Below are positions 10,672-24,300 of a stretch of DNA of 64,000 nucleotides, piece by piece. Under the pieces are notes generated by a model. The model was not told the DNA's origin. It searched no databases and saw nothing but the letters and a program-made list of their open reading frames with translations. Made by a program: the position numbers and the translations under genes. Source of the stretch: Bretschneidera sinensis. Its lineage: Eukaryota > Streptophyta > Magnoliopsida > Brassicales > Akaniaceae. Position 1 is the stretch's first letter. Each line of letters begins with the position of its first letter. The stretch lies in NCBI GenBank assembly GCA_023935145.1, contig CM043698.1:68623501-68687500 (forward strand), read 5' to 3'.

Positions 10672-13542
10672 TTGCAGACTTGTTGTAATGTTGGCTTTAA
10701 TCTTGTAAATTTATTTATTCATTTTCTCTTCTTTATTATTGAATTTGAAAGCGTAGGTGAACCTGAAAATAGTCATACCTTGAAGAAAGATCCTACACGG
10801 AAGTATGCAATGAAAATTCTTGGACAAAAATACTTCAATTGTCGGTTTTGTGATCAGCATTGTTCTGCGACTATAAATCGATTAAAGCAACATTTAGCAG
10901 GCACCCATTTTGGTATGAAACCTTGCCTGAAGGTTCCTGCAAATGTCAAAGAAGAAATTGCAGCACTGTTAGCAAATTTCAAAACAACAAAAAGAAAAAG
11001 GAATGAGATGCTTGAAGAGATTGGAATGGGTCCTGGAAGAAAAAGTGAGAGTTACTCTTCCCCGTCAGTTGGAGACTATGGAATCTCAAGTGGCAGTGGG
11101 CCATCTACTCAACCATGTCCTACACCTAGAGGGGCCAATGGATAATTTCACTTCTTCAGAAGCCAGACAAGTAACTTTAAATTCCAAATGGAAACAATAA
11201 GAAAGAAAAAATGTGTGCAGAAAAATTAGACACTTCATATATAATTGAGCACGCCCTTTTAGTTTGATGAATGACCCCTATTGGCTTAATGCAGTTGAAG
11301 CTATTAGTAATTTCGGGTTTGGCTTCAAACCTTCTTCTATGCATGAGGTGCAGACATCAATTCTTAAAGAAGAGGTTGCTGACATAGACAAAATGATGGA
11401 GGAGCATAAGAAGGAATGAAAACAATATGGATGCACTATAATAGCTGATGGTTGGACAGATCATAAGTCAAGGGTTTGATCAACTTTCTTGTTAATAGTC
11501 CTGTTGGTACATGGTTCTTCAAATCAGTTGATGCGTCTGACACTATTAAGACAGGTGAGTTGATGTTTAAGTATTTTGATGTGGTTGTTAAGGAAATTGG
11601 AGAACAACATGTTCAAGTTGTCACTAATAATGGTTTAAATTTTGTGAATGTTGGGAAACGACTTATGGATAAAAGGACTAATTATTTTGGACTCCACGTG
11701 TTGCTAATTGTATTGATCTCATGATAGAGAGCATTGCAAAGTTGAAGGTTCATGCCGAGACAATTGTGAAGTCTAAGCAAGTTGTGAAGTTCATATATGG
11801 ACATACGTGGGTGCTTGCCTTAATGAGGAAATACACAAAAGATCATTAGCTTCTTCGCCCAGCAATAACTCGCTTTGCCATTGCATATCTCACACTTCAA
11901 AGTGTTTACAAGCAAAAACAAGCTCTTATAGCTATGTTTTCTTTAGATACATTTTGCTTTAGTAGATATTTCAAGACGATTAAGGGTACAAAAGCTCGCA
12001 CAATCATATTGTTTGATCCACATTTTTGGTGTAGTGTTGTTTTTTTGTATCAAAAGTATTCTTCCTCTTGTTCTTGTTTTGAGAGAGGTTGATTCAGAAG
12101 AGATGCCTGCAATGAGATTTATCTACCATTTGATGGATTTTAAAAAAGAAAAGATTGCTTATAATTGTGGAGGAAATGAACAGAAGTATAGGCCCATTTT
12201 GAAGAGGATTGATGATAGATGGAGTCCACAACTTCATCGACCTTTACATGTTGTTGGGTTTTACTTAAATCCTCAATTGCACTATACAGAGAAGTTTCTC
12301 AAATTTGAGCATATATTAAGGAATGGATTGCTTGAATGCATGAAAAGGATGATGAATTATGAAGATCGTGTTTCTGTTGATATTCATTTGGACTTCTATG
12401 ACTATGCACGTGGAGACTTTGGAACTAGAATTGCAATTGATACAAGAAATCGGCGTTCTTCTGGTACTAAAGTCTAGAATATTCTTTGTATAGAGTTTAA
12501 CTAACTTATGTACAACAACACACACAATCTTATTTGCTTAACCACAATTTGCTACTTTGCTCATTAAACAATTTTTTTTATATATATATTTAAGACCATA
12601 ATACTCTAAAAATGTGCTAGTTAGTAGTCAGTAACTTAGTATTGTCATTTGTCACTAGCTACTATTGTTCTTATGGAATTAATTTAAAATTGCAGTTGAT
12701 TGGTGGATGCGCTTTGGAGGCGACACGCCTGAGTTGACAAAGTTTGCTATTCGAGTCCTTAGTCTCACTTGTAGTGCTTCAAGATGTGAGAGAAATTGGA
12801 GCACCTTTGAATCGGTACAATTTATTTCACTTTAGCACTTTAATACATGTCATCTTGTAAAACTGAAACTTATATGTTGATAAAAACTTGAACTTATAGA
12901 TTCACACGAAAAAAAGGAATAGACTTAAACATAAAAAATTGAACGCTTTGGTTTATGTTAAGTACAACACTGCATTGAGAGAAAGAAGTATCAAAAGGAG
13001 ACAAAAAACCATTGATCCCATATTGCTGGAGGAGATTGACTCTAATAATGAGTGGATAGCAGAGCAAGACTCATCTCTTCTCCCTAGTGATCTTTCTTGG
13101 GTTGAAGAAGAACAACTATTTGATGTTGATGCCATTAGGATTGTGCCAATTTAACTTGAACAGAGAGAGGAGACTTAGACACCCATTCCTCCAATAGAAT
13201 GTGATATTGGTTCTTTTGCCTCTAGATCATCAAGCAAGCAAACACATAAGAGAGGGTCAAGTAAATATGAAAAAAATATTATTGTAGAAGGTCACATATC
13301 TATGAAATCATTGGTTTTATTCTCATATATTATTATAATGCTATATAACTTGTGTAATTTGTTATGTAGGTCAAGAGACTCAAGATCGAAGAAGAGTCAA
13401 GCAAACTAGATTGGATCCAATTGTGGAAGACATGCCAGAAGAGGTGCACTCCGGAATTTATTCAAGAAGTTTTCCTAGTGTAGATATGCTTGATGAAGAT
13501 GATAATGATATTGATGAGAGTGCTTTAGAGCCCATTGAATGA
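10672..13542 (+). pseudogene. hAT transposase pseudogene (BED finger, DUF659, C-terminal dimerisation domain)
   Basis: Domains follow the order of plant hAT transposases. A BED zinc finger is at about 10820-10915 (FNCRFCDQHCSATINRLKQH then an LAGTH end). A DUF659-like region at about 11265-11860 shows DPYWLNAVEAI and the IIADGWTDH motif. A middle part is at 12090-12470. The C-terminal hATC dimerisation segment at 12696-12945 shows WWMRFGGDTPELTKFAIRVL, SRCERNWSTF and HTKKRNRL, and a further exon runs to the stop at 13540. It is broken by stops and shifts (for example near 11150, 11420, 11475, 11720 and 11847). An intron-like gap with an AG end precedes 12696. The family acts by cut-and-paste; this copy cannot encode a full protein. 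Confidence 0.85.
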
Positions 13543-14225
13543 TTTTGTTTGCTATGTTATCTAATGTGTTGCTTTTAATAGATTTATGGTTGAAGAATTA
13601 TTTTTTTTAGTGTTTGTTGGAATTTGGAACGAGTTTGTGATGAATTGATTAGACTTGGACAATGTGAAAATTAGATTTTGGATTTTGGAGTGTAATTATT
13701 TATGATGTATTGATGAAAGATGAAATGTATGTCTTTCAAAATTTTCTAAATCAATGTAAGTGTGTAACACTTAACAGTTCTAGATCAATGGCAGGAGTTC
13801 TAGACTTTAGTTTAGGGCCATCATTTGAGGTAGAATTTGCTAAAACAATAGTGAAAATGGGCAAAATTGATGTCAAAATACTCAAAACAGGAGAGATTAG
13901 GCTTGTTTGCATTCCGTTGTAGTGTTGTTAAGTGTTAACTGAGTTTTAAATTAATTAGTGGGTCTTATGAAGCTTATTATGAGATGAAGTTTGTGAAATA
14001 TTTTGATAAATATTCATTTTTAGGTCCTAAGTTGTTAAAATTTGATTGATAATTATATTTTTTTTTACATTTATTTATTTTTTAATATATAAATTAACAT
14101 TTTTATCATTTAATTAATTAATTAAATATTATTTTATTTAAAAAGCCTCAACGGTTTTAAAAGCTTACATCCCAATGCCTCAGGGTAAAACACTTCGCCT
14201 AACGCCTTCGTCTTTGAAAACACTG

Positions 14226-14470
14226 TTTCAGAGATCTTTTTTTTACATGTATGACTCATGTAATTTGTTTCTATTAGAAATTAAATCATACTAAAGTTCA
14301 GCGCTACAAATTCTTTGAGAACAAACAGTGATAAAAATTGATTGTAAATTTATAAAGCATGTCTTTATTCAAGTAAAATTATTTCACTTTGGATAGAATC
14401 AACTTGGAAACAATACTTAGCTTGTGATTAACTAGTTTCCAAATATCAAATTTAGAAGTTAGCTCACGAG
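14226..14470. repeat. Tandem-repeat copy right of the 6-kb hAT
   Basis: CATGTATGACTCATGTAATT and the TTCTATTAGAAATTAAATC region match the later half of the array unit near 3450-3500. The following part, with TCACTTTGGATAGAATC and GCTTGTGATTAACTAG, matches 3895-3950. The array therefore continued past the insertion. A short GAGCTCGA-rich stretch (14470-14540) follows, just before the first LTR. Confidence 0.6.
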
Positions 14471-14540
14471 CCGAGCTCGAATTTTACCTTACGAGTCGAG
14501 CTCGAGCTCGCCTCAACTCGGGTTTGGCTTGGCTCGAATT

Positions 14541-15254
14541 TGTTAGGAAATTTTTTATATAATATGTGATAAAAACTAAAGAGATAATTGCATAATATAT
14601 GCTTGTAAAAATCAAAATAATTTTATCGCAATATAAATATATGATATTAAACAATATTGTATAATAAAATAAAATAAAAAAACAAAAGAAGTTGGCATGT
14701 GAGTCACGGAAAGCCATGTCCTTAATCCGTTGTAGCCTCCCTACGTGCAGGTACAAATGACTAAGACCGACTCCAAGAAAAAACCTAGGTGCTCGCAGCT
14801 TTGCCTCCTACAATGTGCACATCCACTGAGAAGCGAGGTGAACCGACCCGATCAAGGTTTCTCAAAAAACAAAAATGTAGAAAGTAGAAAACAAGAAAGA
14901 ATCTGCAAAATTGTATGTCTTAGGCTCTTAAAAAGCTTGGTATTTATAGACACCAATGAGCCTAAGAATTTACTTCAAAAATTAAAATAGAACTAATTAC
15001 AAAGTTTGTAACTTTCAATTTATTGAGATTAATCACAAATTTGTAACTCTCAATTTATTGAGATTAATAAAAAAAAATTGTAACTTTCAATTTATTAACT
15101 ATATTAAAATAACTAAATAATGATTATTGAAAAGTCATTTGATAGTTACAAAATGTGTAACTCTCAATTTGATTATTATATTAAAATGACCAAATAATGA
15201 CTATTAAAAAATCCATTTGAATGCTATTGTGAGAAATTTAAAAACTTTCTAACA
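14541..15254 (-). repeat. LTR of a minus-strand copia-like element (3' LTR)
   Basis: On the plus strand it runs from TGTTAGGAAATTTT to CTTTCTAACA, so it has TG/CA ends with a short TGTTAG inverted terminus. It aligns along its length with 18695-19396. A minus-strand TATA box (TCTATAAATACC) lies near 14940. The purine-rich AACTTGTGGGGA on the minus strand abuts its inner edge, as a polypurine tract should for a 3' LTR. Confidence 0.75.
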
Positions 15255-15829
15255 TCCCCACAAGTTCTAAAATTTCAAAACTCAAAATAAACAAAATAAA
15301 ACAAAAGAAAATATAGAAAGTATATAAGAGCAACTCTAGTACTATGCAATAGGTGCATGAGTCTTTAGGACTTGAGCTTACACTTAGTGTTGGCAGTATT
15401 CATATGAGGTAGTCGTAATAAACTATGCCTTGAATTAGGTCCCTTGATCAGAATTCAACAAGTCATACACACAGTACTTGATATAGGGTCAGGTTCACGG
15501 GTTAATGCTATTAATGACTATATGCTCTTATCTTGATTCTCATGAGAGTCTCTAGGGAATAGCCCAATCCCATAGTCGCGCCCTTACGACAACTCTCATT
15601 TAGATGAGCCTCCAAGGGTACGTGTGACAAGTACCTCGCCGCAATACTTGCCTCGGTCTCATTAATGGTAAATATCAATCCTGAACATCACACTAATAAG
15701 CACTATTACTTTAGGGATGGGAAGAAGATGCTCTCATGGAGAATGCTCCTAAAAATTAGTGCTAAAAATGAGTCACGCGCTGCAGATTATTTCTACCCAT
15801 TGAACCTTCTTCATAGGATCTCCAATCAC

Positions 15830-16210
15830 AAAGGTTGGGTTACCCCTGTTAGTGACTCATTGTGGGCTAAGCTCATTCCCCTCGATGTAACAAGTATACC
15901 CCTCATAGGTAGACCTTTAATCAAGTTGTCAGCTATATTCCTTTCATATCTCACAAACTCTAGAGATATAACACTTCTACTCAACATCCTCTGACTGACT
16001 CATATCTCACTTGAATATGTCTATTCATCTTCTTATGAGATTTTTGTATAAGATCTATCACAACTTTACAATCACAATATATATGTATGGAGGGCACAAG
16101 TCTATTAACAAAAGGAATATCCATCAATTATTATTATTATTATTTAAAATTTAACTACGCAGCCTCTATACAAATTGTATCTAGAGCTATTAACTCACCC
16201 TCCATAGTAT
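15830..16210 (-). pseudogene. Decayed Ty1/copia pol, RNase H end
   Basis: The minus strand reads STMEGELIALDTICIEAA-like sequence (16155-16210), then a HIYCDCKVVIDLIQKSHKK block with NRHIQVRYESVR. After frameshifts comes EFVRYERNIADNLIKGL, the copia RNase H C-terminal pattern (CDNQAAI...KSRHI...V...NLADPLTK). Several stops and shifts are present. Only the end of pol is recognisable; 15255-15830 would be the 3' untranslated part of the element. Confidence 0.7.
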
Positions 16211-18694
16211 TTTCATGAGGTTTCAACTTTTCCTTAAAACCTCACTTACAACTTATAAGTATTATCTTGTATTATTTATTTAAATTATTTATCAATAACT
16301 TCCTTTCAGAAAGGTGTATCTCCATAAGACTTTTCAATTCTAACCCTCTTACTTCTTTTAGGTTCAAAATAAGTTTAAGATTTATTTCTTAAGAATGAAC
16401 TAGAAAATGTCCTCATTTAATTAAACCTCAGAAAATTGAACCGTCACCTTAATTTAAAAAAAAAAGGATATACTCAAAATATTTTGCAGCTTTAGCTTCT
16501 ATTATTGTGTTACTGATTTTTTCTTTTATTTCAGAGTTTATCATTAAGAACCTTTTTGTATTACTATCTTGAGCATAACTTATAAAAACAACACCTATAG
16601 TTTTGGGTCATATTTTCTCTCTCTTTGGTTTGAGTATAACTACCTTAGCTAGACACCCTTATACTTTTAGAATATAAAGCTTTAGAATTCTATTTTTCCA
16701 TATTTTAAAAGGATTTTTCTTACTATTTTTAGAGGTTACTCGATTTAGTATATATAATAAGATGTTAGTGTTTTTTTATTTGATTCACTTATTTTCCCAA
16801 GGTTCTTTCTTTCTTTCTTTTCTCTCTTGATAATTATTATTATTATTATTTTTCTCTATCATACCAAATATGCTTTTCTTTTTCTTTCTTTTTACCTTTT
16901 TTTTTCATTCCATCTACTTAATTACAAATTATTTGAAATTTATTAATTTTCCTCTTCTCTCTTCTTTCTCCACTATAATAATGTTACTTTTTACAATCAT
17001 ACAATTTATTCATGTTTCTTCTCTTTTCTCAATCATCTTGTGCAAAGTACTTAAAGTCAAAGCTTATTTCTTTGCTAATAAAGGTATATATGTTTTCATG
17101 GTTATTAATTTTATCCTATTGTTAGAGTTATGGATTGCTTTATGTAGATACTTATAATTGGTTTTCGTATATTTTTTTAAAGTTTGTCTATATTTTTTTT
17201 TTAACAAAAGCTTCATAACAGTCACCAATCGAATTTTGACTGATAGCTTCAGACGTAAAATCTCTCTTGCTTTTAACTTTTTTATATATAAGTTTTGCTC
17301 ATTTAGTTTCTATCTTAGGTATTTTTTTAATCATTGCACTCTATTTAACAAATATGGTGCTACCATTCGCACCATATATTTCGAATGGTCATAGACGAGT
17401 GTATGAAACAAAAATATCTAAATCACTGAATATTCTAAGCACTATGTATAATATTCTTTATATATATACATATTTCTTAATAATTCATAATAACTATTTT
17501 CTTACATTAACAGATATCTCGTATTTAGAACGCAAATTTTTTAACCAAATTATAGAATAAGTTATACCAAAGAAAAAGACTTCGGTACCACATGCATATA
17601 TAAAGACTTACAAATATTTCGAAATATATAAAATACTAGATCGCTGATAAAAAACATTAGGTCTTACAATAATTCATAAATCCTCAATTTGATTTTTTTA
17701 ATTTAGTATATAATAATTTTTTAATTTATTTTTATTTTTTTAATCAATAAAGAAAATCATGTGATTATTATGTTTTCGTTGATATCACATTATCATGATA
17801 CTCTATGATGAATAATTAATTTATATTTTATGAAGTCATAGAAAAATTCAAAAATATCCAAGCTCTATGTCTCAACTTCGATTAAATGGAGTAACATTGT
17901 TTTTAGTCATTAATCGTTTATAACAATACATTACAGTGATTATTATATTGGTATAATTATGGTCTTTATGTATGTAACGTTTATTGACTTAATTATATAG
18001 TGTTTACAATAACTTTTACATTTATAACTTAATAATGGTTTGGTTTAATTTTTTATAACATTTACAACATTAACATAATGATACTTAAAGTCATACTTAA
18101 TATCTATATATGCTACTGTGATAATTACAGAAATAATTTACTGTTAGAGACATACAAATCAGTGGTAAGTAGATCAGAATCACTGAATTAACACTGACCA
18201 GCAAAAGCGCACATGGTTTGACAACATTTCCAAAGGAATGAAGGCAATATTTTCTTGTCATTTTATTGTAATAGTGTAATGATGTGGTGTTATAACGTTG
18301 TACTTGATTTTTTTTTATTTTAAAGTTGTCTTTAACATGAATGTCTTATATATAGTGAATATATAAGTTTTGAACTTGAATTTATTTTGTTATTTCTAAA
18401 CTGAAAATTCAATCTATCCCTATTATTACTCTTTTAACAAAAACAAATCACACAGACAAGCATTTATATTTGAATCAAGGATTTTCTTTAAAAAAAGCTA
18501 TTGATATTAATACAAACAAAATTATCATACATATATAGATAGATATATGTAACACATTCAAAATTCTTATATATAAACATATTATATGTATAAAAAATTC
18601 ATACATACACAACATAGTATATAAAACTAGGTATCTAACACATACAAAACCTAGCTATGATTCCACATGTTAATAATATTATAACGGCTTTAGC
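16211..18694. other. AT-rich interior between the two LTRs, no gene recognised
   Basis: The stretch is very AT-rich with pyrimidine runs (16800-16980) and short ATT repeats. Open frames of 78-97 codons at 16870-17560 translate to Phe/Ile/Leu-rich low-complexity peptides with no recognisable domain, which AT-rich DNA readily gives. I could not find integrase or reverse transcriptase motifs on the minus strand. No primer-binding site is seen next to 18695. Confidence 0.5.
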
Positions 18695-19396
18695 TGTTGA
18701 AAATTTTCATATAATAGGTGATAAAAACTAAGCAGACAATTGCATAATATATGCTAGTAGAAATCAAAATAATTTTAATGCAATATAAATATATGATATT
18801 AAACAATATTGTATAATAAAATAAAATAAATAATTAAAATAGCGAAAACAAAAGGAGCTGATCTGTGAGTCGCAGAAAGCCACTGTCCTAAAACCGTTAT
18901 AGTCTCTCTACGTGCAGGTACAAATGGCTAAGACAGGCTCCAAGATAAAAACTAGGTGCTCGTAAATTTACCTCCTATAATGTGCATATCCATTGAGAAG
19001 AGGGGTGAATCGACCCGATCAAAGTTGTCCAAAACACAAATATGTAGAAAGTAAAAACAAGAAAGAATATGAAAATTTGTGTCTTAGGCTCTTGAAATAT
19101 TTGGTATTTATATGCACAAATTAGCCTAAAAATTTAATTCAAAATTTAAAATATAAATAATTACAAAGTTTGTAAGTTGTAACTCTCAATTTATTGAGAT
19201 TAATCACAAATTTGTAACTTTCAATTTATTGGCTATGTTAAAATAGTCAAATAATGACTATTTAAAAATTATTTGATAGTTACAAAATGTGTAACTCTCA
19301 ATTTGATTATTGTATTAAAATGACCAAATAATAGCTATTAAAAATGTCATTTGAATGCTATGAATAATTGTGAGAAATTTTAAAAAATTTCTAACA
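18695..19396 (-). repeat. Second LTR copy of the copia-like element
   Basis: Plus-strand ends are TGTTGAAAATTTTC and ATTTCTAACA. It is collinear with 14541-15254, including the CTACGTGCAGGTACAAATG block and a minus-strand TATA box (GCATATAAATACC near 19105). The pentamers outside the two LTRs differ (GAATT and AAATC), so no target duplication supports a simple single insertion. It may be the 5' LTR of the same element or an LTR of a second copy. Confidence 0.7.
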
Positions 19397-21334
19397 AAAT
19401 CCACCCCTAACTGGGTACATGGTGACGAGATTCTAAATTAAATTAATTTATTTGAGATTAATAGTAAAGCTAAGTAGATTAATCTCAATCCATTTACCTA
19501 TCTTTGGATTTTTGACTTTACAATTAGGTTGTGTACGGTTGTATAAAATTGAAATTATGATTTTATTCAATTATTTTAATATAAAAAATATAATTTCTTA
19601 TTAATTTTAATTTTAAATCTTAATTTTATTCTATTAAAAGCAAGAGTTTTTTTTTTTAAACGTGAATCGACCACTTTCTTCGCAGAAGAAAAATATGTTA
19701 AGTACAACTTGCATGACATACACTCATGCGTATGCTATGAGAAATGGAAAATGGAATTGGCTTATTTTAAGGTTTGAGCGTTGAATGTTTAAATTTTGAA
19801 CAGGGACAAATTTGACTCTAAATCATTGTCCACTCACCACATAATCTTTTCTTGCACAAAGAAAATTCTTAGGTTTGGAAGCAAAGTAATAATGATACAA
19901 ATATCTTCCAAATGTTTAGAAAATGACTCTTGCCCACTTAGTTAATCAATCGGCAATATTGTATTATGGTTTTAAGACATTACTAATCTAATACTAAAAT
20001 AATCTCAATCTAACTATTAAATGGTGATTCACTGGTAAAAATTTTTTAGTGCGTGGAGCATGGGAAGTCATTTACATCGAAGTTTAAGGTTTAAGGTATA
20101 GAACGTACCCATCAAAAATAGTTGAAGTTCGAATCGGTTACTCGATTAAAAAAAAAATCTCAATCTCATTAGTTATAAGTTATAATGAAAAAAAATAAAC
20201 TAACTTATTACCATTCCATTTTGCTTAAACTTGATTTGAAAATAAATTAACTTTTTCCCATTAATCTAAATATAACAACTTATATCAAAATCAAAATATT
20301 ATTTTTATATAGAGAAATATAACCGTTAAGTTAAATTGCAGACACTTATCATTTAATTTCTTCAACTACCAACCAATGTTCACGACCATATTATTTTAAA
20401 ATTATAATCATATTGTTTAAATGTTCTTTTTTTTTATATAAAAATCAATATAAATAACTATTGCATAAACACTTGCTTTTCAAATCCATGCTCACAAGTT
20501 GGATTGAAGGTGTGGAGTAATTTTTGATTAGATTAATGTTACTAATGAAAATTTTCAAAAATATCAATAAAATTTCAATCCAATCTAATTTTGAGTTTTT
20601 GCGGAAGGTAGCCTTAAGGAGCCAATAGGCATCATTGGACTATTATTTACAAATTTTTTTTTCTTTTTAGGATTATATTTGCACTCTCGTTAGTTGTGAT
20701 TTAAATTGATTTATGGTTTGAAGTTCAAACATAATTCAATTAATAATCACATTTTTTCTCAATTAATTTTTTTATTCCTATCTATAAAAATAAAATATTT
20801 CTTTGATTTTTCATTTTAGAGATAAAAGATCAAGAAAAATCTGATTGTCTTTTCCAAATGATTTTCATTCATAACACACAAAGAATAACATAAAATTTAC
20901 AAATTTATATATTTTTAGTGTAAACATTAACAACATTCTAAACTTTTTTATAAAAAAATGAAGGTTCTAATTAAAGATGTCTGGATCCACATATAACCAT
21001 AATTGGCGCGGAGAGGCTCTCCTCCGATCAAAGCCCCACTGACCAATAGAAGTTTTCAACTTTCCCTCTTTCTCTCACGAGTCGCGGAAACAAAACATTT
21101 CCGTTTCACACGGAACTGTGGAAACGCTGAAACTTCCGTTTGAATCTTACAGCAAATTCCTCCCTTCCTTACTCATTTATTAAGTAAATCAAATCTCTGT
21201 TTTTCTTCCTTAATAAGAAATAAGAAATCAGTAGTTAATAAACCAAAAAATATCTTTTTGTGTTTCATAAAAAATCTACGACTTGCTAAAGAATTTTGTT
21301 ATCAAATATTACGAAAAAGGCGTTTCAGCTAATT
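19397..21334. other. Intergenic region and promoter side of the CBSX gene
   Basis: AT-rich, no coding pattern. Local GC rises from about 21000, where the 5' region of the downstream gene begins (GC-rich patches such as GGCGCGGAGAGGCTC near 21004). No convincing TATA box was found at a typical distance from 21335. Confidence 0.5.
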
Positions 21335-24300
21335 ATGAACTCTATCTCTTTACCTAATTCTTTAGCCTTAACTCGAGTCCATGGGGTTAATTCAGTTGTT
21401 CATGTTCAGCTACCGTGCATTGTAGCCTTGTATCATCACCCCTGCAAAGTAGTAACTTTGCCTCTCTCCAAACGACGTCGTTCCTCTCGTCATCTCCCCA
21501 CCGCCGCTCTCGCCGGCGCCGGCGTCGAAAATTCCGTTCCGGTGAGTCCTCTTTCCCCTGTTCATTTGGCTTTAAGGCTCTGTTTGGTCACATGGAAAAA
21601 TTTCTCCGGGAAAGGAAAAGAAAGTTTCCGTTTGCTTTTGTTAGTATCTTTTGTGATTTGGTGTTATGATTTTTTAGGCTAGAAATGGAACGTACACAGT
21701 TGGTGATTTCATGACCAAAAAGGAGGATTTGTATGTTGTTAAAACTACAACTACTGTTGATGAAGGTATTATTTATTATTCTATTTTTAATTTCTCTCAT
21801 ATAATTGGTTCAGTTGTGTTTCTGTTTAATAATTAGCTTTATAACATGTAAATACATATACAGCATTGCAGGCTCTGGTAGAGAAGCGAGTCACTGGTTT
21901 CCCCGTGACTTATGATGACTGGAAATTGGTAAATTCTACTACACCCTTTTTGACAGTGAAATAAAGAAAGAAGGAAATTATGATGGCTCGCATCTTTATA
22001 TTCAAACATGATCTATAGCATCTGTTGATGTATATGACATAGAAAAGTTCTATTTTCTTTTATCTTTTAATAATTGAGTGTACTGTTTTGTTATAATATT
22101 TTATCCTACCATGGATAGGTATGTTAAGTTTTAACCACCAGAGAGATCAGAGAACCTTATTCATTAGTTCGAGTAATTGAGATTTTGGTGAAGTGAAAAT
22201 TTCACGCCCAGATTATGGTTGGACTTTTTGTATTTTCTCAATAAAAAGAGGTAGGACACAAGTGCAACAGGGTAGTGAGTGATGGATGATGAGACTACCA
22301 TCTGAAATAATGAAAATTAGTAATTGATGCATGACTAAATCATGGGATAAGATAATTAATTAGACATGAGTAAGTGTTCTTGGCCATGATTTGTCGTTTT
22401 AGATTGAAATTTTATTTATATATTTTTTATGATACAAATTGAATTTTGATATTGATTATTCTTTTTGTGGTTCTGTATAATTTGTAATTTCAGCTCTGTC
22501 TATATTATGGAAACCGTGTCCATAATATGGTTCAATTTTTGGGATGGTCAGCATTTCTGCTTTTAGTTTGGTAAAAATTTGAAGTTTTAAGACCCCTTTT
22601 AACCCAACACCACCTTTATAATTGAAGACAGCCTGGAGCAAAATCTTGTAACATCTGTTAAATGAAGCTCCTTGTCAAACTTTAAAGAAAGAAACAGCTC
22701 AAATTCACATACTAATCATTCAGGAGCTATATTTTCAAGCAATGTTTTGAGTGGAGAATCTTCCCCCTAGGCCATGCATTTATCTTTTTCCTTTTATTTT
22801 CTTGGTCCCCTTTGGCACTTAAGGATGGTAATGGTAATATATTAAGAACCCCCTAAGCTTGGTATGTAGAAAACATATTGAGCAGATGTAGTTAATTGTG
22901 AGCTGGTGACTTCTACATTAGATTGTTTCTGGCTGTGATTATCAGTTATTTGATGATGATCATTTGAAACATTTTTCCAACTTTTATTGGTAAATCATTT
23001 CTTTCATTTTGACTGACACGGTATGTATATCTGGTTTGGTCAAAAATTTATTTTCTTTGGGATTGCATATTTTAATTCTTGACTCCAGGTTGATTTGCCT
23101 GCAGGTTGGTGTTGTTTCAGATTATGACTTGCTAGCACTGGACTCCATATCAGGTATTATAAGAATTATGAACTCAAGAGTTAAAATTTTTATGTCAATG
23201 TCGTTTCAAAGAAGAAGATGCTTATTATGCTCTTTGGACCCTGATTGTTTGAATTAGTTTAAGGAAGAAAAATATTGATATAAAATATTGTAGATGACAA
23301 CACTGTGGTTTTTGCAACATCATTTTCTTTTAGTTTGGTTCTTTTTTCCTCCGCTGACTTCCAGGTACCTTTTAATTGGTTAGAGAATATCAGGGAATGT
23401 ACACTGATATAGATCTCAAACATCAGTTTGATTAAGAGTGTGAAATGTATAGTTTGATTTTAAAAGCATGGAAATTTGTGTGAGAGGTTAGAGATGTTAC
23501 TAGCTTTAAAGGAATTTCATGGACATTGAAAAAGACTTGGTAATCCCTTCCTTTTTGTGAGTTTGTAGTGATTCTTATTCCCATCTTCCAAAGATAACTC
23601 ATTTATTAAATGGGGTCTATAAGTAAGGTTGATGCTATACCTCATTGAAACGGAATTTTATTTTTATATTGATTCTTATTCCCATCTGCCAAAAATATCA
23701 TTTCTCTTGGAATTTTCTTCTGAAATAGTTCTAATTTGTCTTTTAATTGACAATTAGGTGGGAGTCAAAGTGATACAAACCTGTTTCCTAATGTGGATAG
23801 TTCTTGGAAGGTACGTATAATTATCCTTTCTGAACTTTCTGGTTCATTGTTTTAAATTAGAAGTTATTATTTGAATTTTGTGGTAACAGTTATTCGACTG
23901 CTAAATTTTTCCCTCTTTAGATTCTTTTAACACTGCTGTTGTGGCTATGATATTTTCTATAGACTTGCAGTATATGGACCAGAGTGTACAACAGAGAGAG
24001 CCTTGAAAACTTTTTATGAGGAATAACTTCGTTGGGTTGGGTATAGGCAGCCCAGGCATTATGGACATATCAATATGTAGTTAGGATCAATTTTTTGGTT
24101 GCGTCAAATAGTCTTATCTGACATAGGACAATGACAAGAAAATTAGAAATAGGAGGAATAAAGAGAGAGAAGTGAAGAAAAGGGAGAGACATAGGAAATT
24201 AGAGGGAATAGAACTTGACTTTAAGAGAGTAGGAGAAGATTAGAGGAAAAAGGAGGCAAAAATAGAAGAATTAGGGGAAGAAAAAAGGACAAGAGAGAGG

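Larger units (their letters stand above)
8220..14225 (+). mobile_element. 6-kb hAT transposon with both ends, decayed transposase
   Basis: The left end reads CAATGTATTCGGAGGCG and the inverted right end CAGTGTTTTCAAAGACG, which fits the CAGTG terminus with one change at the left. Flanking octamers TTTCAAAG (8212-8219) and TTTCAGAG (14226-14233) agree at 7 of 8 positions. An AT-rich leader with possible untranslated sequence (8480-8720) precedes transposase remnants at about 10.7-13.5 kb. The length matches an autonomous hAT, but frameshifts and stops show it is dead. Its right end is the best match in the window to the 946-bp element at 2385. Confidence 0.85.

Noticed and set aside
16870..17560. 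Three overlapping open frames of 78-97 codons rich in Phe, Ile and Leu
   Set aside because: The translations are low-complexity products of pyrimidine- and AT-rich DNA without any recognisable domain, and they lie within retroelement territory.
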